Shown in pieces: positions 1 through 11,111 of a stretch of 64,000 nucleotides of DNA. The stretch spans positions 6,080,640 through 6,144,639 of the forward strand of contig OX393581.1 in assembly GCA_947652605.1 (NCBI GenBank), read 5' to 3'. How positions within the stretch are numbered: the first letter of the stretch is position 1; the number at the start of each line of letters is the position of its first letter. Source of the stretch: Elmis aenea (taxonomy: Eukaryota; Arthropoda; Insecta; Coleoptera; Elmidae). Under the pieces are notes generated by a model. It did no database searches. It saw only the letters and a program-made list of their open reading frames with translations, and was not told where the DNA came from. The position numbers and the translations under genes are program-made.

Positions 1-410
1 TTAAACTTAAAATTAGTTTTAGACCATGCACCAGCTTTTCTCAAGAATAACATTTTCCGATTAATTGATAATAAAAAACTTATCTATTAGTTGACTTGTT
101 GACACTACCATAAAATTCGAAAATGAAATTATAACGTAAAATTTCTTATTGTCATATTTTTGTTTCTAAACAATTTCTTCCCATGATTTTTTAGTAAGTT
201 TTAAAATAAGGGCACTTTATTTTTGCGAATATTTTGAAAATACTTAAAATCTAGTGCCATTTGATTTTTTTCCATCTTACAATACATTAGTTTTAGGTAA
301 TGCATCACTTTTATCAGGAATAAATTCTACGCCTTTTTGGATATTCAGAACAAATAAAGACTACTTTACTAAAATTTTCTGAGAAATCGATAACAGTAAG
401 TGATAGATCC
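1..410. repeat. Diverged arms of the CAGCG-terminal inverted-repeat family
   Basis: Positions 1-90 and about 195-345 both resemble the right arm of the element at 61988-63023. Shared phrases are GACCATGCACCA followed by CTTTTNTCANGAATAA, and AAAATAAGGGCACTTTA followed by TTGCGAATATTTTGAAAA. The two stretches lie in the same orientation, so this looks like a rearranged or internally duplicated copy. No termini or target duplication can be seen because the window edge cuts it. Any link to the mariner fragment that follows is unclear. Confidence 0.55.
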
Positions 411-423
411 ACGGTTTTTTGGC

Positions 424-622
424 CAAAATGGACATTGTCGTCTTCGATGACCCGCCGTACTCGCCTGATTTGGCTCTCTGCGCCTTATAGGTTTCCAAAA
501 AAAAAAAATTAAAGTTGTAAGGGCACCGTTTGGACATATAAATCTTCTATCAAGATTTTGGAAGAGGTTTCAAAACAGGAATACCAAAAATGCTTCAATC
601 CTTGCGTCGAAGCAAGGAATGT
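424..622 (+). pseudogene. Mariner-like transposase C-terminal fragment
   Basis: One frame reads PPYSPDLALCAL and then stops. This matches the mariner motif PPYSPDLAP(S/C)D that carries the third catalytic aspartate, but that aspartate is replaced here. After an A-run a second frame reads EEVSKQEYQKCF followed by a stretch like the end of mariner transposases (QKCFxxWxxRWxxCI). At least one frameshift and several stops make it non-functional. No inverted repeats were identified. It lies just outside Daam exon 2, in the following intron. Confidence 0.65.
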
Positions 623-853
623 ATTTTAAATAAAAATAAATAAAAACTATTTTGCTTAACGTTTTGTATTTTCTCTGGCACCACACTACAAACTTTTGGC
701 CAGAAGGTGTAAATTATAAAATGTTTGTAGTAGATATTCGAATTCAAATTTATACTCAATGTACAAGAATTATTGGGGCCTCTGTGGGGTTATCGCCTGT
801 GCAATTCAAACTACTAACGCTTAAGAGTTTTTAGATCAGCAAAATTTAATTAC

Positions 854-982
854 CACAAGTTCTGCAAATTTCGCATCCAGTTCATCTTGCGCAGGCATAG
901 GCTGTGTTGGTGTTATTGCCTGAAGAGACAGAGTTCCTGTATTCTCGACCACACAGTAGGTTATTTCAGGTGGTTCATCGTC
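854..982 (-). CDS. Daam: Daam formin, second coding exon
   Basis: This 129-nt exon has 43 codons, starting DDEPPEITYCVVENTG and ending PAQDELDAKFAELV. It lies between an acceptor with a pyrimidine tract (ending TTTATGTTTCAG) and a donor GTAATT, and both ends are phase 0. The peptide matches the start of DAAM-family formins: a P-E-I-T-Y motif, then an acidic ELDxxFxELV segment that opens the GTPase-binding/FH3 domain. DAAM proteins are Rho-regulated actin nucleators in planar-polarity and cytoskeletal signalling. The upstream partner is the ATG exon at 29207-29251. The rest of the protein (FH3, FH1, FH2, DAD) must be encoded beyond the left edge. Identification rests on recall of the family N-terminus, not on a database search. 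Confidence 0.88.
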
Positions 983-2684
983 CTGAAACATAAACAAAAT
1001 CCAGTTATTCATAAACGTTACACACCTAATTAAACAATTAAATACGCCATATTGGGAATATACAAGTTGTTCACAATTAAATTCTTTCAAGTTTGTTATC
1101 TAATCCGCAGTTTCACTGATAACAGTTACGCAATTTATTCCGGAACAAAAAAAATATTCATACATATACAATCTTTGACAAATCGAAAGTTATGCGATTG
1201 AGTAGGACAAGGCAGCAACGCCCAAACTGGATACGAGAACATTAATTCAACAATTTAAAAAATTGTTCCGTTTAGCTTGGCCCTCGCACTAGACTTTAAG
1301 GCGACCACATTTATTAAAATAAATCGCACACAAACACAGCAATGCAAAAATCAAACATAAAATGTTGTATGTAAACTCCTTGAATAATAACTTTTACCTG
1401 AGGTGAAAACTTTAAATATTCCATAATTTATTCCAGCTACCAGATGAATTATGTAAAGAATGTTTACTTTAATTATAACTAATTGCAGTACAGAATAGAA
1501 TACAGTAAACTAATACATAAATAAATTTCTAACTTGAACTTTATACCAATTCTTAAAATAGTACCTAAAAGTTATGCAATGTAGGTAGGTGGATGTTTAC
1601 CAAATATAATCGAAAACAGGAACTAGTCAAGTTTTATATGTAACACTACGGAACCAAAAATTTATTGTAGCTGCGGGTTCTATAGCCATTACTTAACTCC
1701 CATTCAGAATCTTTGGGGAACTTACAAGAAGAATTCAGTAATTTTTCTAACAAGGGAGGGTCACGATATGTTGTTGCTAGAAACTAATCAAGGCTGTGAT
1801 TATTACATCAAGAACATCAAAACTAAATGTTTTGCAGCGTTATACGTGCCACTGGCCATTTCCTTCGGAAAAATAGGGGAAAAACTAAAAAGTTGATTAA
1901 TAAAGGATAAAATCGAAATTCTTCTATTACCAATTCGCGCATCCTTTGCAAGTAAAATGGTGCAAAGTTTTTGAAAAAATCTTAAACGGTTCCGGAGAAA
2001 AACGCGAAAATCGAGGCCCTTGTAAAAACGGTTTTCCCTTTGTTAAACGCCTATACAAGTCGCGTAGATTTAGTTATACAACTTTTGCTAACCTACTTAC
2101 TTACTAAATTACATTAAAATAGTATAATACATGGTGTGCCCAAAGGAACTATCTATTTTGGTGTATTTTAGAAAAATTTTGTTCTAGGACATTGATATAA
2201 TATTAATATGTAAACAAATTAACGTATTTAAAAAAATTTTACACGATGTTTTGTTAATTTTGTGTTATATAAATGTTCTTTATGCTGCATCTTAAAACAA
2301 GAATCGATTGTTGCGCCAAAGTTTCGTCTAAGTTTAAGGGAGAAGTAAAGAAAAATATTAAAAAATCGTGTAAAAAAATTAAAAAAATTTAGATTAGTAA
2401 ATTTGTATTATAATGGACATATCTTTGTACAGGAATAGAAATTTTCGAAAAACGATTAAAAAATTTAGCCACTTTTGGGACACACTGTATGTTATGTATT
2501 CCGTATTACTTATTATTCTGTTTTTGTTCTTTTTTATAAGAGTACTAAATAACAAAATAAATTTTAAAACAAATCCAATTTTAAACTTCTTTTGAATTTA
2601 TCGTAGAAAATTGTGTATCTTGTGATTATCTATAATAATTATGCACAACACTGCATGTGTGTAATGCTTAAAAAAATTGGCAAC
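983..2684. other. AT-rich intronic sequence, nothing recognised
   Basis: No exon, RNA gene or clear transposon is seen. Positions 1960-2050 (AAACGGTTCCGGAGAAAAAC) faintly recall the interior of the short element at 25614, which has AAACGGTCCCCGAGAAAATC. That is too little to call a copy. The open frame at 2413-2595 is AT-rich and looks like chance. Confidence 0.5.
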
Positions 2685-2689
2685 AAAAA
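2685..2689 (-). terminator. Pol III terminator of tRNA-Lys copy 1
   Basis: A run of five T on the minus strand begins seven bases past the discriminator base, the usual RNA polymerase III stop. Confidence 0.85.
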
Positions 2690-2695
2690 TTACAT

Positions 2696-2768
2696 CGCCC
2701 GAGCAGGGACTTGAACCCTGGACCCTTGGATTAAAAGTCCAATGCTCTACCGACTGAGCTACCCGGGC
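2696..2768 (-). tRNA. tRNA-Lys (anticodon UUU), copy 1
   Basis: The reverse complement folds as a standard 73-nt tRNA without intron. The acceptor stem is GCCCGGG against CTCGGGC with one G-U pair. The A box is TAGCTCAGTCGG and the B box is GGGTTCAAGTCCC. The anticodon stem is TTGGA/TCCAA around the loop CTTTTAA, so the anticodon is UUU (plus-strand 2733-2735). The discriminator base is G. A T5 terminator follows. The gene lies in Daam intron 1 on the same strand, 112 bp from a second copy with the same mature sequence. Confidence 0.97.
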
Positions 2769-2869
2769 TAGTGGCAAACGAAATTGTCGCACAGAATTTT
2801 GGAAAGCGTTCACTTTTGTGTAATGCAAATAAATATTTAATAAGCTAGTGCGTCAAATAATTTAGCAAC

Positions 2870-2874
2870 AAAAA
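2870..2874 (-). terminator. Pol III terminator of tRNA-Lys copy 2
   Basis: This is the same T5 run at nearly the same spacing as in copy 1. The 3' flank (GCAACAAAAATTA, plus-strand reading) is shared by both copies, so terminator and gene were duplicated together. Confidence 0.85.
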
Positions 2875-2880
2875 TTATAT

Positions 2881-2953
2881 CGCCCGAGCAGGGACTTGAA
2901 CCCTGGACCCTTGGATTAAAAGTCCAATGCTCTACCGACTGAGCTACCCGGGC
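2881..2953 (-). tRNA. tRNA-Lys (anticodon UUU), copy 2
   Basis: The mature 73 nt appear identical to copy 1, with anticodon UUU at plus-strand 2918-2920 and discriminator G. The shared 3' flank and unrelated 5' flanks point to a local tandem duplication that began near the 5' end of the gene. Both copies keep all conserved tRNA bases, so both are probably functional. Confidence 0.97.
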
Positions 2954-4234
2954 TGATGGAAAGAGTCTGAGATAGACAACAAACGACGAAAAATTGTATT
3001 TTTGCTAAAAATAGTTCTAGCATTAAACGAATTTTTATTATTACCATACTTCATAACTATACCAGATGCAACTGTGATATAATACTTTAAAAAATAATAG
3101 AAAGTGCACATGCAACTAAGTTTTTTTCTGTGCCTTTAAAGATAAAAACCTATGTATAATAAGGGAGCTTAAGGCTTTTTTCGGTGAAAAACCTTATAAA
3201 CCATAAAATTTTTATATTTTGCTTTGTTAAATCTAGAAGCAATTGAATGTTTCTAGGCAATTTCATGTTACATTTAGATTTTATAAAACAAAGTAATTAA
3301 GTTTTGAAGAAATAGATTAAACCCATAGTCATTGAATAAATTGTTATTTAGCAATTATTTCATGTAGGTAATACAAAAAATTTAAATTTAAATCACTAAT
3401 ATTTTTTATAATAAAATCTCTTATGAACATGCAACCCTCGTCTCTCGTCAGTATCAATTTTAATTATTAATTAATTGATTTATTTATTTAATAAGATTGC
3501 TACCGACTTAAAGACTAGAGTTTTAAAACTGATCGTGTATTTTTACTCGAGATTTTTTTGTTAAAAAACAGAGTTTTAATTACATTGTAGTATGATTTTA
3601 GAGAAAAGAATACACTTATGTAATGAAATACTGCTGCTTTAAAAACAAACCAAAAATGTAAGAAATTTGATCTTTTTGGGAAGAAAATGACAGGCAGTAT
3701 AAATTTAATAAAACGATTAATCCTTTTGCCTGCAATTAAAAAAATCCAGTATTTTTGTCACTTAATTACTTTTGTAGGCACCAGCAATTATCTCAGGAAC
3801 TGCAATAAACGAGAAAACATTATCTAGTACGTTTAGACTATAAATATGTCACAGCTAGCTGTACATTTCGATTTAACCTAAACAGAAGATTACGCTATGA
3901 AGATTAAAGGTCAAACATATCATGTTGCAATACACCAACGCAATATATTGTATAAAATCCACTTCCGATGATAGCGAAATCCAGTTGTAAACTTTAACGT
4001 CAGAAGGTCTAGCAACAGACAACGTACACCAGATGAAATAATTTAAAAAAAAACTAGTATAAGCTTATAACATAATGTAATGGGGTTATATTTAACCCAC
4101 CAGTGTTTAGCAGGATTAATATTATTGCAGATGTGTTATCACTTTTATTGAAACTTCTGGCAAATTTAGTATACTCTTGTCAGGCACTGTCATAGGTCAT
4201 TGCTGCAGACAATATTATTAAGTTTAGTGGTATA
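2954..4234. other. AT-rich intronic sequence, nothing recognised
   Basis: No coding potential, RNA gene or repeat termini are seen on either strand before the TA that precedes the next element. Confidence 0.5.
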
Positions 4235-4236
4235 TA

Positions 4237-4801
4237 GAGGGTGTGTAAAAATTGGCGGAAGCGCTACACGTGGCGATGTTCTTCGTAAAATTCCAAGTCG
4301 AATGACATTTAGTCCTTAAATAAGCGTTATTATTTAATACTTGCAAATGAAAAAGCTGCAATTTGAAATAAAAATAAATTTCGAATAGTATTTTTCCCTA
4401 GATATTGTGTTCTTCCTTTCAAAAATTGGTGTTGAAAATATGTAAATCACTGATTTGAATGAAAATAATACATATGGCAACATTGTCATTAGCTGTCATC
4501 TCTGTTTTTCTCGTAATTATTTCTAGTTTGTGTTTTACGATACCCAAAAGTTTGCAACTATGTTTACGAACTGAAGGCTTTCAGTTGGAACAAAAATTGT
4601 AAATACCTAAGTAAAAATTGCTGATAAAAAAATAAAAAAACGCAAATCAATGTATGCAACGCTGCCAATTTTTTTTTTCTTTAAATGGTTCCTGAGGCCC
4701 TAGGAAGCATGGTACAACATTTTTGGATCAAGATTTTCGACTTAGAATTTTACGAAGAACATCTTCACGTGTAGCGCTTCCGCCAATTTATACACACCCT
4801 G
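4237..4801. mobile_element. Non-autonomous TA-target element, CAGGGTGTGTATAAATTGGC family
   Basis: About 70 bp at the left end (GAGGGTGTGTAAAAATTGGC...) are repeated in inverted form at the right end (CAGGGTGTGTATAAATTGGC...). The arms continue through GGAAGCGCTACACG and TGTTCTTCGTAAAATTC. The element is 565 bp and sits between TA dinucleotides (4235-4236 and 4802-4803), as expected of a Tc1/mariner-type MITE. No coding sequence lies inside. A truncated third copy of the same end lies at 31661-31735. Confidence 0.85.
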
Positions 4802-4890
4802 TATAGTAGCAAACATTTAGCTGCCTTATGACATTGACGTATAAAAGTTATTTTTCAAGGACCACTAATGTAAATGACTTACCGTACAGC

Positions 4891-5072
4891 CTGCATGCAT
4901 AGTAAATGGGTCCTTACGCACGGTAAGCAAAAAGCGCGGTTTTTTAAAGAAATGATCAAAGTAAACTCACGTCAAACACTTCTGCATGCCTAGTAAGTGA
5001 GTTATAACGCACGGTAAGCAAAACGCACACTTGTCTAGAAATATCAAAGTAGGCTTAAGTCAAAATTGACAA
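4891..5072. repeat. Two-copy tandem repeat, period 91 bp
   Basis: CTGCATGCATAGTAAATGGG and CTGCATGCCTAGTAAGTGAG start 91 bp apart. Each is followed by ACGCACGGTAAGCAAAA. The copies are diverged, so the duplication is not recent. No function is evident. Confidence 0.6.
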
Positions 5073-6940
5073 GACAACGTAATAACATGTCTATATTAGC
5101 CAAAAAGCCGGTAAAATCGTATGTATTATGTGATCGTAGAAAAAGTATGCTACATAACACGAGTTGTAAAGCAACTGTAATATTGGTTAGAGAAATATTC
5201 ATTTAAGAAATATTTCCTTTCTATTGCAATTTCATTTTGATAAACACAATAACATATACCTGTATGTAACAATGAATTTTTGTAATGTAATGTAAGAAAA
5301 CAACAATTTTCTATGCTTCGGTTCCTTAGTCTTATTCTAAATTTATTAACAGAACTTCTGCTGCAGAAAATGCTCTCTTAAGTCTCTATTGACGTGGGTG
5401 AAATCGTCTTGTGTTATTTTCCAGCTATTTACAAAAAGTAACACTATTTTATCACTGACGAGAAAAGAACGTTTTAAAAACTATAGGCACACTCTAAAAA
5501 AATATATTTTGCAACTATTTTGTTCACTAAATACAAAATTGTCAGTTTCTAGGCTAATTCCTGTAAACTATTCAAGTATCTTCTCACTTTTATGTTACAA
5601 AAGATAGAATATTTAGTGCCTTGCTCAAATTGCAACTTTTAAACAAATTTCACCTAACTAAAAGTCGACCAAACCGCGTCTTTCCCAGCAAATTATTCTC
5701 GAAAAAGTGCGCTAGCGTGCGTTATTATATCTACTTTCAAAGCAGTATAAAATTGAATTACGGTGGAGTCACAATAAACAGTAAAGAATAAAAAGAAAGC
5801 AGATTAAAGTAAAGCTACACAATAAGCACTAGAGTTCCTAATTTTTAACGAGTAATTGTAGAAGTATAATTGTAAAAAGTCATGACCTACGTGTGGTAAA
5901 AAATTCTTTACACAGTGATGTCAAAGAAGGCCATTACAGCGAATGCGGAAATATTTTAATGGTTTGTAGGGATCTCCCTGTCAGTTCTAGAAATGTTACG
6001 GTTCTATTCATCAATTAATTAAACGAATTAATCAATTCATCTTCACCTTTTGCGATTGTATCAAGGACGAGCAACAATTAAATTTCATCTTTCATTGCTT
6101 ACGTTCCTACATCTGTAATTTGCATTAATAATTGCTTCGATAGACAGTTTATAAGTTCCTGGTTGATAAAAATATGCAAGAACTGCATGAGATCATATCA
6201 CCGTACAACACTTGAACAGGTGAAGACTTGGTAGAAAGTAAACAGTACTAATCATTCGCCATCGGGCAATAAAACCAGTAGCACATCGTTTGCGAAAAAA
6301 AGTCTGCACGACTTTGCCAGAGTTCGTTTAAAAAAAAGTATTTCTTAAACTAAAAGTTAGAAATTTCCAAGCACCGTGAGATAAAACTTTTTAAGCGCTT
6401 TGCACTAGAAGAAGAAAAAACTAAACGAACTTGAAATTGGAATCACGCCTTATTTATATGAATTGCTGTTATTAGAATTGGAACAATGGATTTGGCAAAA
6501 GTGTCACAGTGTGGTCTATTAAAAAGTGATTGATAAATAGAGTCGACTGTTCTTTTTTGTTTAAAATGTACTGTTGTTAATAGTAACTGTACCTACATTA
6601 ATTGCTTAAATAAACATTTCTGAAAGGTATGCGTAGCTTTTCTTAGTCTTAAACAATTTCACAAAAACTGCAAACAAACTTCTTAAATAATATTTGCTTG
6701 AATTATTTAGGTAATTCGTTTAGTAGTATGAATAAGTTTAATCAAAAATCAACGAACTTTTTCAAAAGGACCTTTTGTCAAACTGCAGGACCACTTCCAA
6801 GACTTCCGTCTTTTTATAAGTTGCAATCTTAATTTCAAACAAGTAAGATTGTTACTAATGAAATTGTTCTGGCACTGCTATACCAGAAGTCATTTGAAAA
6901 ACAGATCAGTAATTTTAAATGAAACTTATTATATTTTTAG
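5073..6940. other. AT-rich intronic sequence, nothing recognised
   Basis: I see no exon, RNA gene or repeat boundary. The open frame at 5389-5607 has no recognisable motif. Confidence 0.5.
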
Positions 6941-6942
6941 GT

Positions 6943-7262
6943 AAGGAATAAAATACAAACAGCAGAAATGCGATTTTTAAGAAGAGTGAAGGGATGTACC
7001 ATTAGAGATCAAACAAGAAACGAAGAACTATTAATTTCCGATCTGCGAAGAAAATACAAGAAAACAGGGAGAAATACAAAGAACACACTAACAGAATTGA
7101 ACATCAAAGATTGCCAAAGACAATAAGAAAGTATAGGCCAAGATGAGGAAGAGAAATGGGAAGACCCATGAAGAGATAGGAACAACTAAAATAACATATT
7201 GTGAAGACGAAACAGGCAAATGCCCAAGGCATGGAGTGAAGAAGAAGAAATTTAAAAATGCG
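6943..7262 (+). pseudogene. Non-LTR retrotransposon RT C-terminal fragment
   Basis: The frame reads TAEMRFLRRVKGCTIRDQTR NEEL. The AEMRFLRRxxGxTxRDxxRN signature is common near the C-terminus of insect endonuclease/reverse-transcriptase LINEs. The trailing part (KIRKYRPR..., then a GRR/RPRK-like basic stretch) has several stops and frameshifts. Only the tail of the ORF is present, as in a 5'-truncated insertion. Confidence 0.65.
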
Positions 7263-7689
7263 TATGAAGATACTGTGAAATTTGCTGTGAAAAAATACAT
7301 TTATTTTGATTCGATTAGGGAATTTTATAACCGCAAAATTTTTATTACTAGTTTAAAGCATGCAAGGTTGATATTATTTGAAAAGCTTTGCACTTGAAAA
7401 AATATCTGCGTTCTATAGAATGACAAGGGCAAATGCCCACAGTAAAATGTAAAAAAAATCTATACACACACACCTTCAATTAAAATGCTTAACATATAAT
7501 AACTGTTACGATACAGCTTCCTTTATTAAATTGAACTGAAGTATGCCTATTTTATTCTGATCATTACAAGGGTTTCAAAAGTTACTTAAATGGTAAAATT
7601 ATTTACTTTTTACAGAGCTACTCCAACATTCTTTTGGCATAAAGACTTGGCTATTGCTAGAATAACGAAACTATGTCCAAAATAGATTT

Positions 7690-8563
7690 TAATACTAAAA
7701 GAATCTTCAGTGTCCAACAGCCAAGCAGCGTTAAAAGCTCTTGGCTCGTCGGAAGTAAACTCAGGACTTGTTCTGAACTGCATATGGGCACTTAACGCGC
7801 TAGGAAGCAGGAATTACGTTAAACGTATGGTGTTCAGGGCACACTAATATACCAGAGAACTAGAAGGCAGATCGCCTAGCCAAAATTGGCAGCGAGACAC
7901 CTTTCTTCGGACCAGAACCCCCAGTTTGTACATCCTATGGAACAACCATACAACCATGCCTTAATAACATATTAATACAAGGGCATAATGCTCATTGAAA
8001 AAAAGTTGCAGGACAAGCCCATTCTAAAGGTGCGTGTTCACGTGAGAGTAAACTACTCTCGATAGCAGCGTCTCCAAGGATACAGCCAATCGCGAGTTAC
8101 TCTCAGGGGCTGTATCCTTGGCGACGCTGCTATCGAGAGTAGTTTACTCTCACGTGGACAGGCACCATAAGGCTATCCTGTCAATGGTCTCCAAAGAAAA
8201 GACAGAAGAAATGCACAGGATTAGCAGAGCAGAAATCAGAGCAGCCACAGGACTCGTCACAGGACACTGGGCCAAACAAACAGCTCTCAGAGACCGATAT
8301 ATGCAGAGGATGTGGTGAAGTAGATGAAACTCCTCTTCACGTAATATGCCAGTGCGAAGGATTCACACACTATCGGTGTATACTTCTGGATATGGAAAAA
8401 CCCAACCATGAAGAGTTAAGAAAAACACCCTAAAGAAAATCCTTGAGTTTTTCAAAAACACAGGACTATTTTAAGAGGCCAACATCAGAGAGTACAATTG
8501 ACCAATAGGTCGCAGTACATGAACCCAAAAGGGGACCATCTCCGCGGAAATAATAATAATAAC
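7690..8563 (+). pseudogene. RNase H-bearing non-LTR retrotransposon, 3' part
   Basis: SNSQAALKAL corresponds to the RNase H motif SDSQAALKAL with the catalytic D changed. It is followed by GHTNIPEN and KADRLAKIGSETPFFGPEP, the C-terminal RNase H signature. A later stretch (CRGCGEVDETPLHVICQCEG) is the C-terminal zinc-knuckle-like motif of this LINE group. Stops and frameshifts are present. The copy is a close relative of 44250-45148. It is interrupted by a 138-bp foldback element at 8029-8166. It belongs to the RNase-H-containing non-LTR clades (I/R1/LOA group); the clade was not resolved. Confidence 0.8.
8029..8166. mobile_element. 138-bp foldback MITE inside the RNase H LINE
   Basis: Two 59-bp arms (8029-8087 and 8108-8166) are inverted repeats with three mismatches, starting GGTGCGTGTTCACGTGAGAG and GGTGCCTGTCCACGTGAGAG, around a 20-bp spacer. 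The sister LINE at 44250 runs straight through the same point (CCCATTCTAAAGCTGTCCTG), so it gives the empty site. A possible short target duplication (TAAAG before, TAAGG after) is imperfect. Confidence 0.85.
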
Positions 8564-9059
8564 ATGTCCAAGATAAAATAATTGTTCACCCAATATTTAG
8601 TTGTTTTTCTACTTAAGCCGGAAACTATCAATCCAACCTCGTAGAAGAGCTGTTTTATCGTTAAAGGTACAGAAATAAGGCCCAATAAATTAACCATGCA
8701 TTTACAGCTGCAAATAAACTGCAATAAACAGCTAATTAGACGTAAATCATGAAATCGTTACTGTCCTAGGTTAGTGCGGCTGCATTTAAAAAACGCGATA
8801 ACAGAAAATTCTACTGAATCACATGTAGCTAGTTAATCTGTCAAATAACAAATAATATATGGCTGCATATACACAGGTTAATCGTATAAAATCATCTTAA
8901 TAAAAATACAACGAGCACATGCGACCGTATCATCGGACGATCATAAATAATGAAACCCACTAGAAAGTATGCGGCTCTAATCGACCCGAAGAATGTTCGC
9001 TAAAAGGTACGAAATCCAACAGCCACTAATTTATTTGACACTATGCAATGCACCCGAAA
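8564..9059. other. Intronic sequence, nothing recognised
   Basis: Apparently unique sequence between the LINE tail (run of AAT) and the GC-richer island. No gene or repeat boundary was seen. Confidence 0.5.
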
Positions 9060-9480
9060 TGACTTAACAATGTAAAAATTCCCCGTCACTTTCTTCGGTG
9101 ACTCGTCGAGCAAATATGCGCGCCCAGTTTTTAATTTTACCAAACACATGTTCCCTTAAACCGAAACAATATTTCAATGTCGACGGCGCCCGTTCAATAA
9201 AGAAAAGTAATTTTAATCCGATAAAAAATGAGGACGAAAATACATCTTGATATAGTAAACAAACCTCGGTTCGTGGCCGCGGGTTATTTAACAACACGTG
9301 AAGCTGTCGACAGCGGATCGTTATTTGAAGCTTTTTTATCGTCATTTCAAAGGATTAAAAGGCTTAATCGAATCACAGCGGGGCTTCACAAAGCCCCGCT
9401 GCAATCCAATAAGAACGCTGTAGATAAGGAGGCACGTGTTTTCGTTTATTCCGAGTAAAAGTCGCGAGAATAAAGCAGGA
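9060..9480. other. GC/CpG-richer island in Daam intron 1
   Basis: Base composition differs visibly from the AT-rich surroundings, with clusters of CpG (GTCGACGGCGCCCG, GTGGCCGCGGGTT) and two CACGTG E-boxes near 9296 and 9434. A perfect hairpin lies at 9376-9401. The open frames here show no protein motif. It could be a regulatory element, an alternative promoter or a non-coding exon; the sequence alone does not decide. Confidence 0.4.
9376..9401. other. Perfect 11-bp GC-rich hairpin
   Basis: CAGCGGGGCTT and AAGCCCCGCTG pair perfectly around a CACA loop. It stands alone, without a T-run or repeat arms extending outward. The CACA tetraloop and missing ACCCA-type flanks argue against a histone stem-loop. 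Confidence 0.6.
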
Positions 9481-9894
9481 GAAAGTAAGTGACGAACTTG
9501 AGATAAATACTGTACGCTGTTATACCCGCGAGGAAATCAAATTAATATCATCCTTAGCGTACGAGTTTCGGAGAAGATCGTGGTCTTAATTATTAACACG
9601 TGAGATGTTTAGTGATGCATATGTTGACCCGTATTTGAGCGCCTAAATTTTGCTCATCTTGGTATACAGGATTGGTGTATTTCGAAACTCACTGTGAGCT
9701 CGTTTCATATACCTACAGGTAACCTCCTACAGCACGGTATCATACAACACGGTTTCGCTCTAACACGATAAGAAATTTACGGAAACCCTCGTATAACACT
9801 TCTATGTAAGTATTTAACGTATGTATGTATTTAGAAACTGGAGATTTATTTAGAGAATCGTTTTTAAAGTATGTTGTCAAAATTTGTTATAGAA

Positions 9895-10987
9895 GAAGAA
9901 TTTGGACTTTAAGGTGCTGTTACTAATAGATAATGCTTCAACCTTCAAGATTTGAGACATCCCAACGTCCAGCTACTGTTTCTACCACCAAACACTACTT
10001 CGTTGCTCCAGCCATTGCATCAAGGTATAATTTATACCTTCAAAACGTACTACATCAGAAGATCATTACAATGGCTTTTAGAGTGGTCGCAGCGAGAAGT
10101 GGACTGTGACGCAGAAACCAAAACAGGTCCAAAGCGTTTATTACTGCACCACCTAAAAACATCGGCCTGTCTCAGCAACGTGGTAATAACCTGTAAATCA
10201 CAGTAGTCAAATTAAGTCCACTAAAAGTCAACGTTTTTAGAAAAGTCTAAATATCAATCGCGATCCCCTCTCTTTGCGCATCTCGCGGTCCACTTTTGGG
10301 TGCGATCACTCTAGATATCACTGAGCCGAGATCAATTGGTGTAATCGAGGCTTGGAAGCAATTTTCAATTAAGCACTGCATCGAAAACATATCCTTATCG
10401 TTGAAAGAACTAAAAACATCAACGCTAAATGCATGTTGGAAAAAGATTGGGCCACCGTTAATTGAAATAGAAAACTGACTTGAATCGTCAGAAAATGAAA
10501 TTGGTGAAATATAAGAACCTGCTAAATCGATCGGAAGCGATGGTTATGAGGATATGGCTATTCAGGACGTTCAAATTTATTTATGGAAGAAGAAACTGCT
10601 GAAGCGGATTTGCTGGAAATGGCATCAGAACTTGTAAATCAAGTCGATTCTAAAGAGAACAGCGGTAATGAATATTGTAAAGTTAATAAATTAACATTAA
10701 AAAAATTACGGAAAAGCCTAAGCTTAGCTAAAAATCTAGAATCATTTTTTGCATGTAGGCCCATTCGCTGAAAGAAGCCGAAAATTTGAAAGGGAGCTAG
10801 AAAATTGCCTATCCATAACAGGAAATCTACAACGACCTTTTAAGGACGAGCAAACAAAATTACAAATTTTTTAAAGAGGGCAGAAGAGGCTAATGATGAA
10901 AAGGATTCAGAGAGCAAAACTAATATCATTCAAGCGAAAAAACGTTTACGTTTGTTTGTACCTAGCAGTGACGAGGAAGAAAATTAG
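9895..10987 (+). pseudogene. Tigger-like (pogo superfamily) transposase remnant
   Basis: KVLLLIDNA carries the DNA-type catalytic aspartate of DDE_1 transposases. It is followed, after a stop, by RHPNVQLLFLPPNTTSLLQP and HQGIIYTFK, a hallmark of Tigger/jerky/CENPB-related transposases. Further on, AWKQFSIKHCIENI and TLNACWKKIGPPL match the post-catalytic helix region, and an acidic tail ends with FVPSSDEEEN. Several stops and frameshifts interrupt it, and the N-terminal DNA-binding half is missing. Inverted repeats were not located. The mariner at 11112 lies just beyond its stop. Confidence 0.85.
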
Positions 10988-11111
10988 TAAATTAAGGATA
11001 CTAAAATGAAAATAGTTATACATACATATTTTGTTTCTTTTCGTTTTGTTTTATACATAATGTACATAAATATATCTATTAATATTTTTAATAAAATGTT
11101 ATTTGCTTGTA

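Noticed and set aside
2413..2595. 60-codon frame with a hydrophobic stretch, as a small membrane protein
   Set aside because: Chance reading in AT-rich sequence; no conservation signal can be seen.
7088..7300. Minus-strand frame with hydrophobic segments opposite the LINE fragment
   Set aside because: Antisense shadow of the LINE C-terminus.
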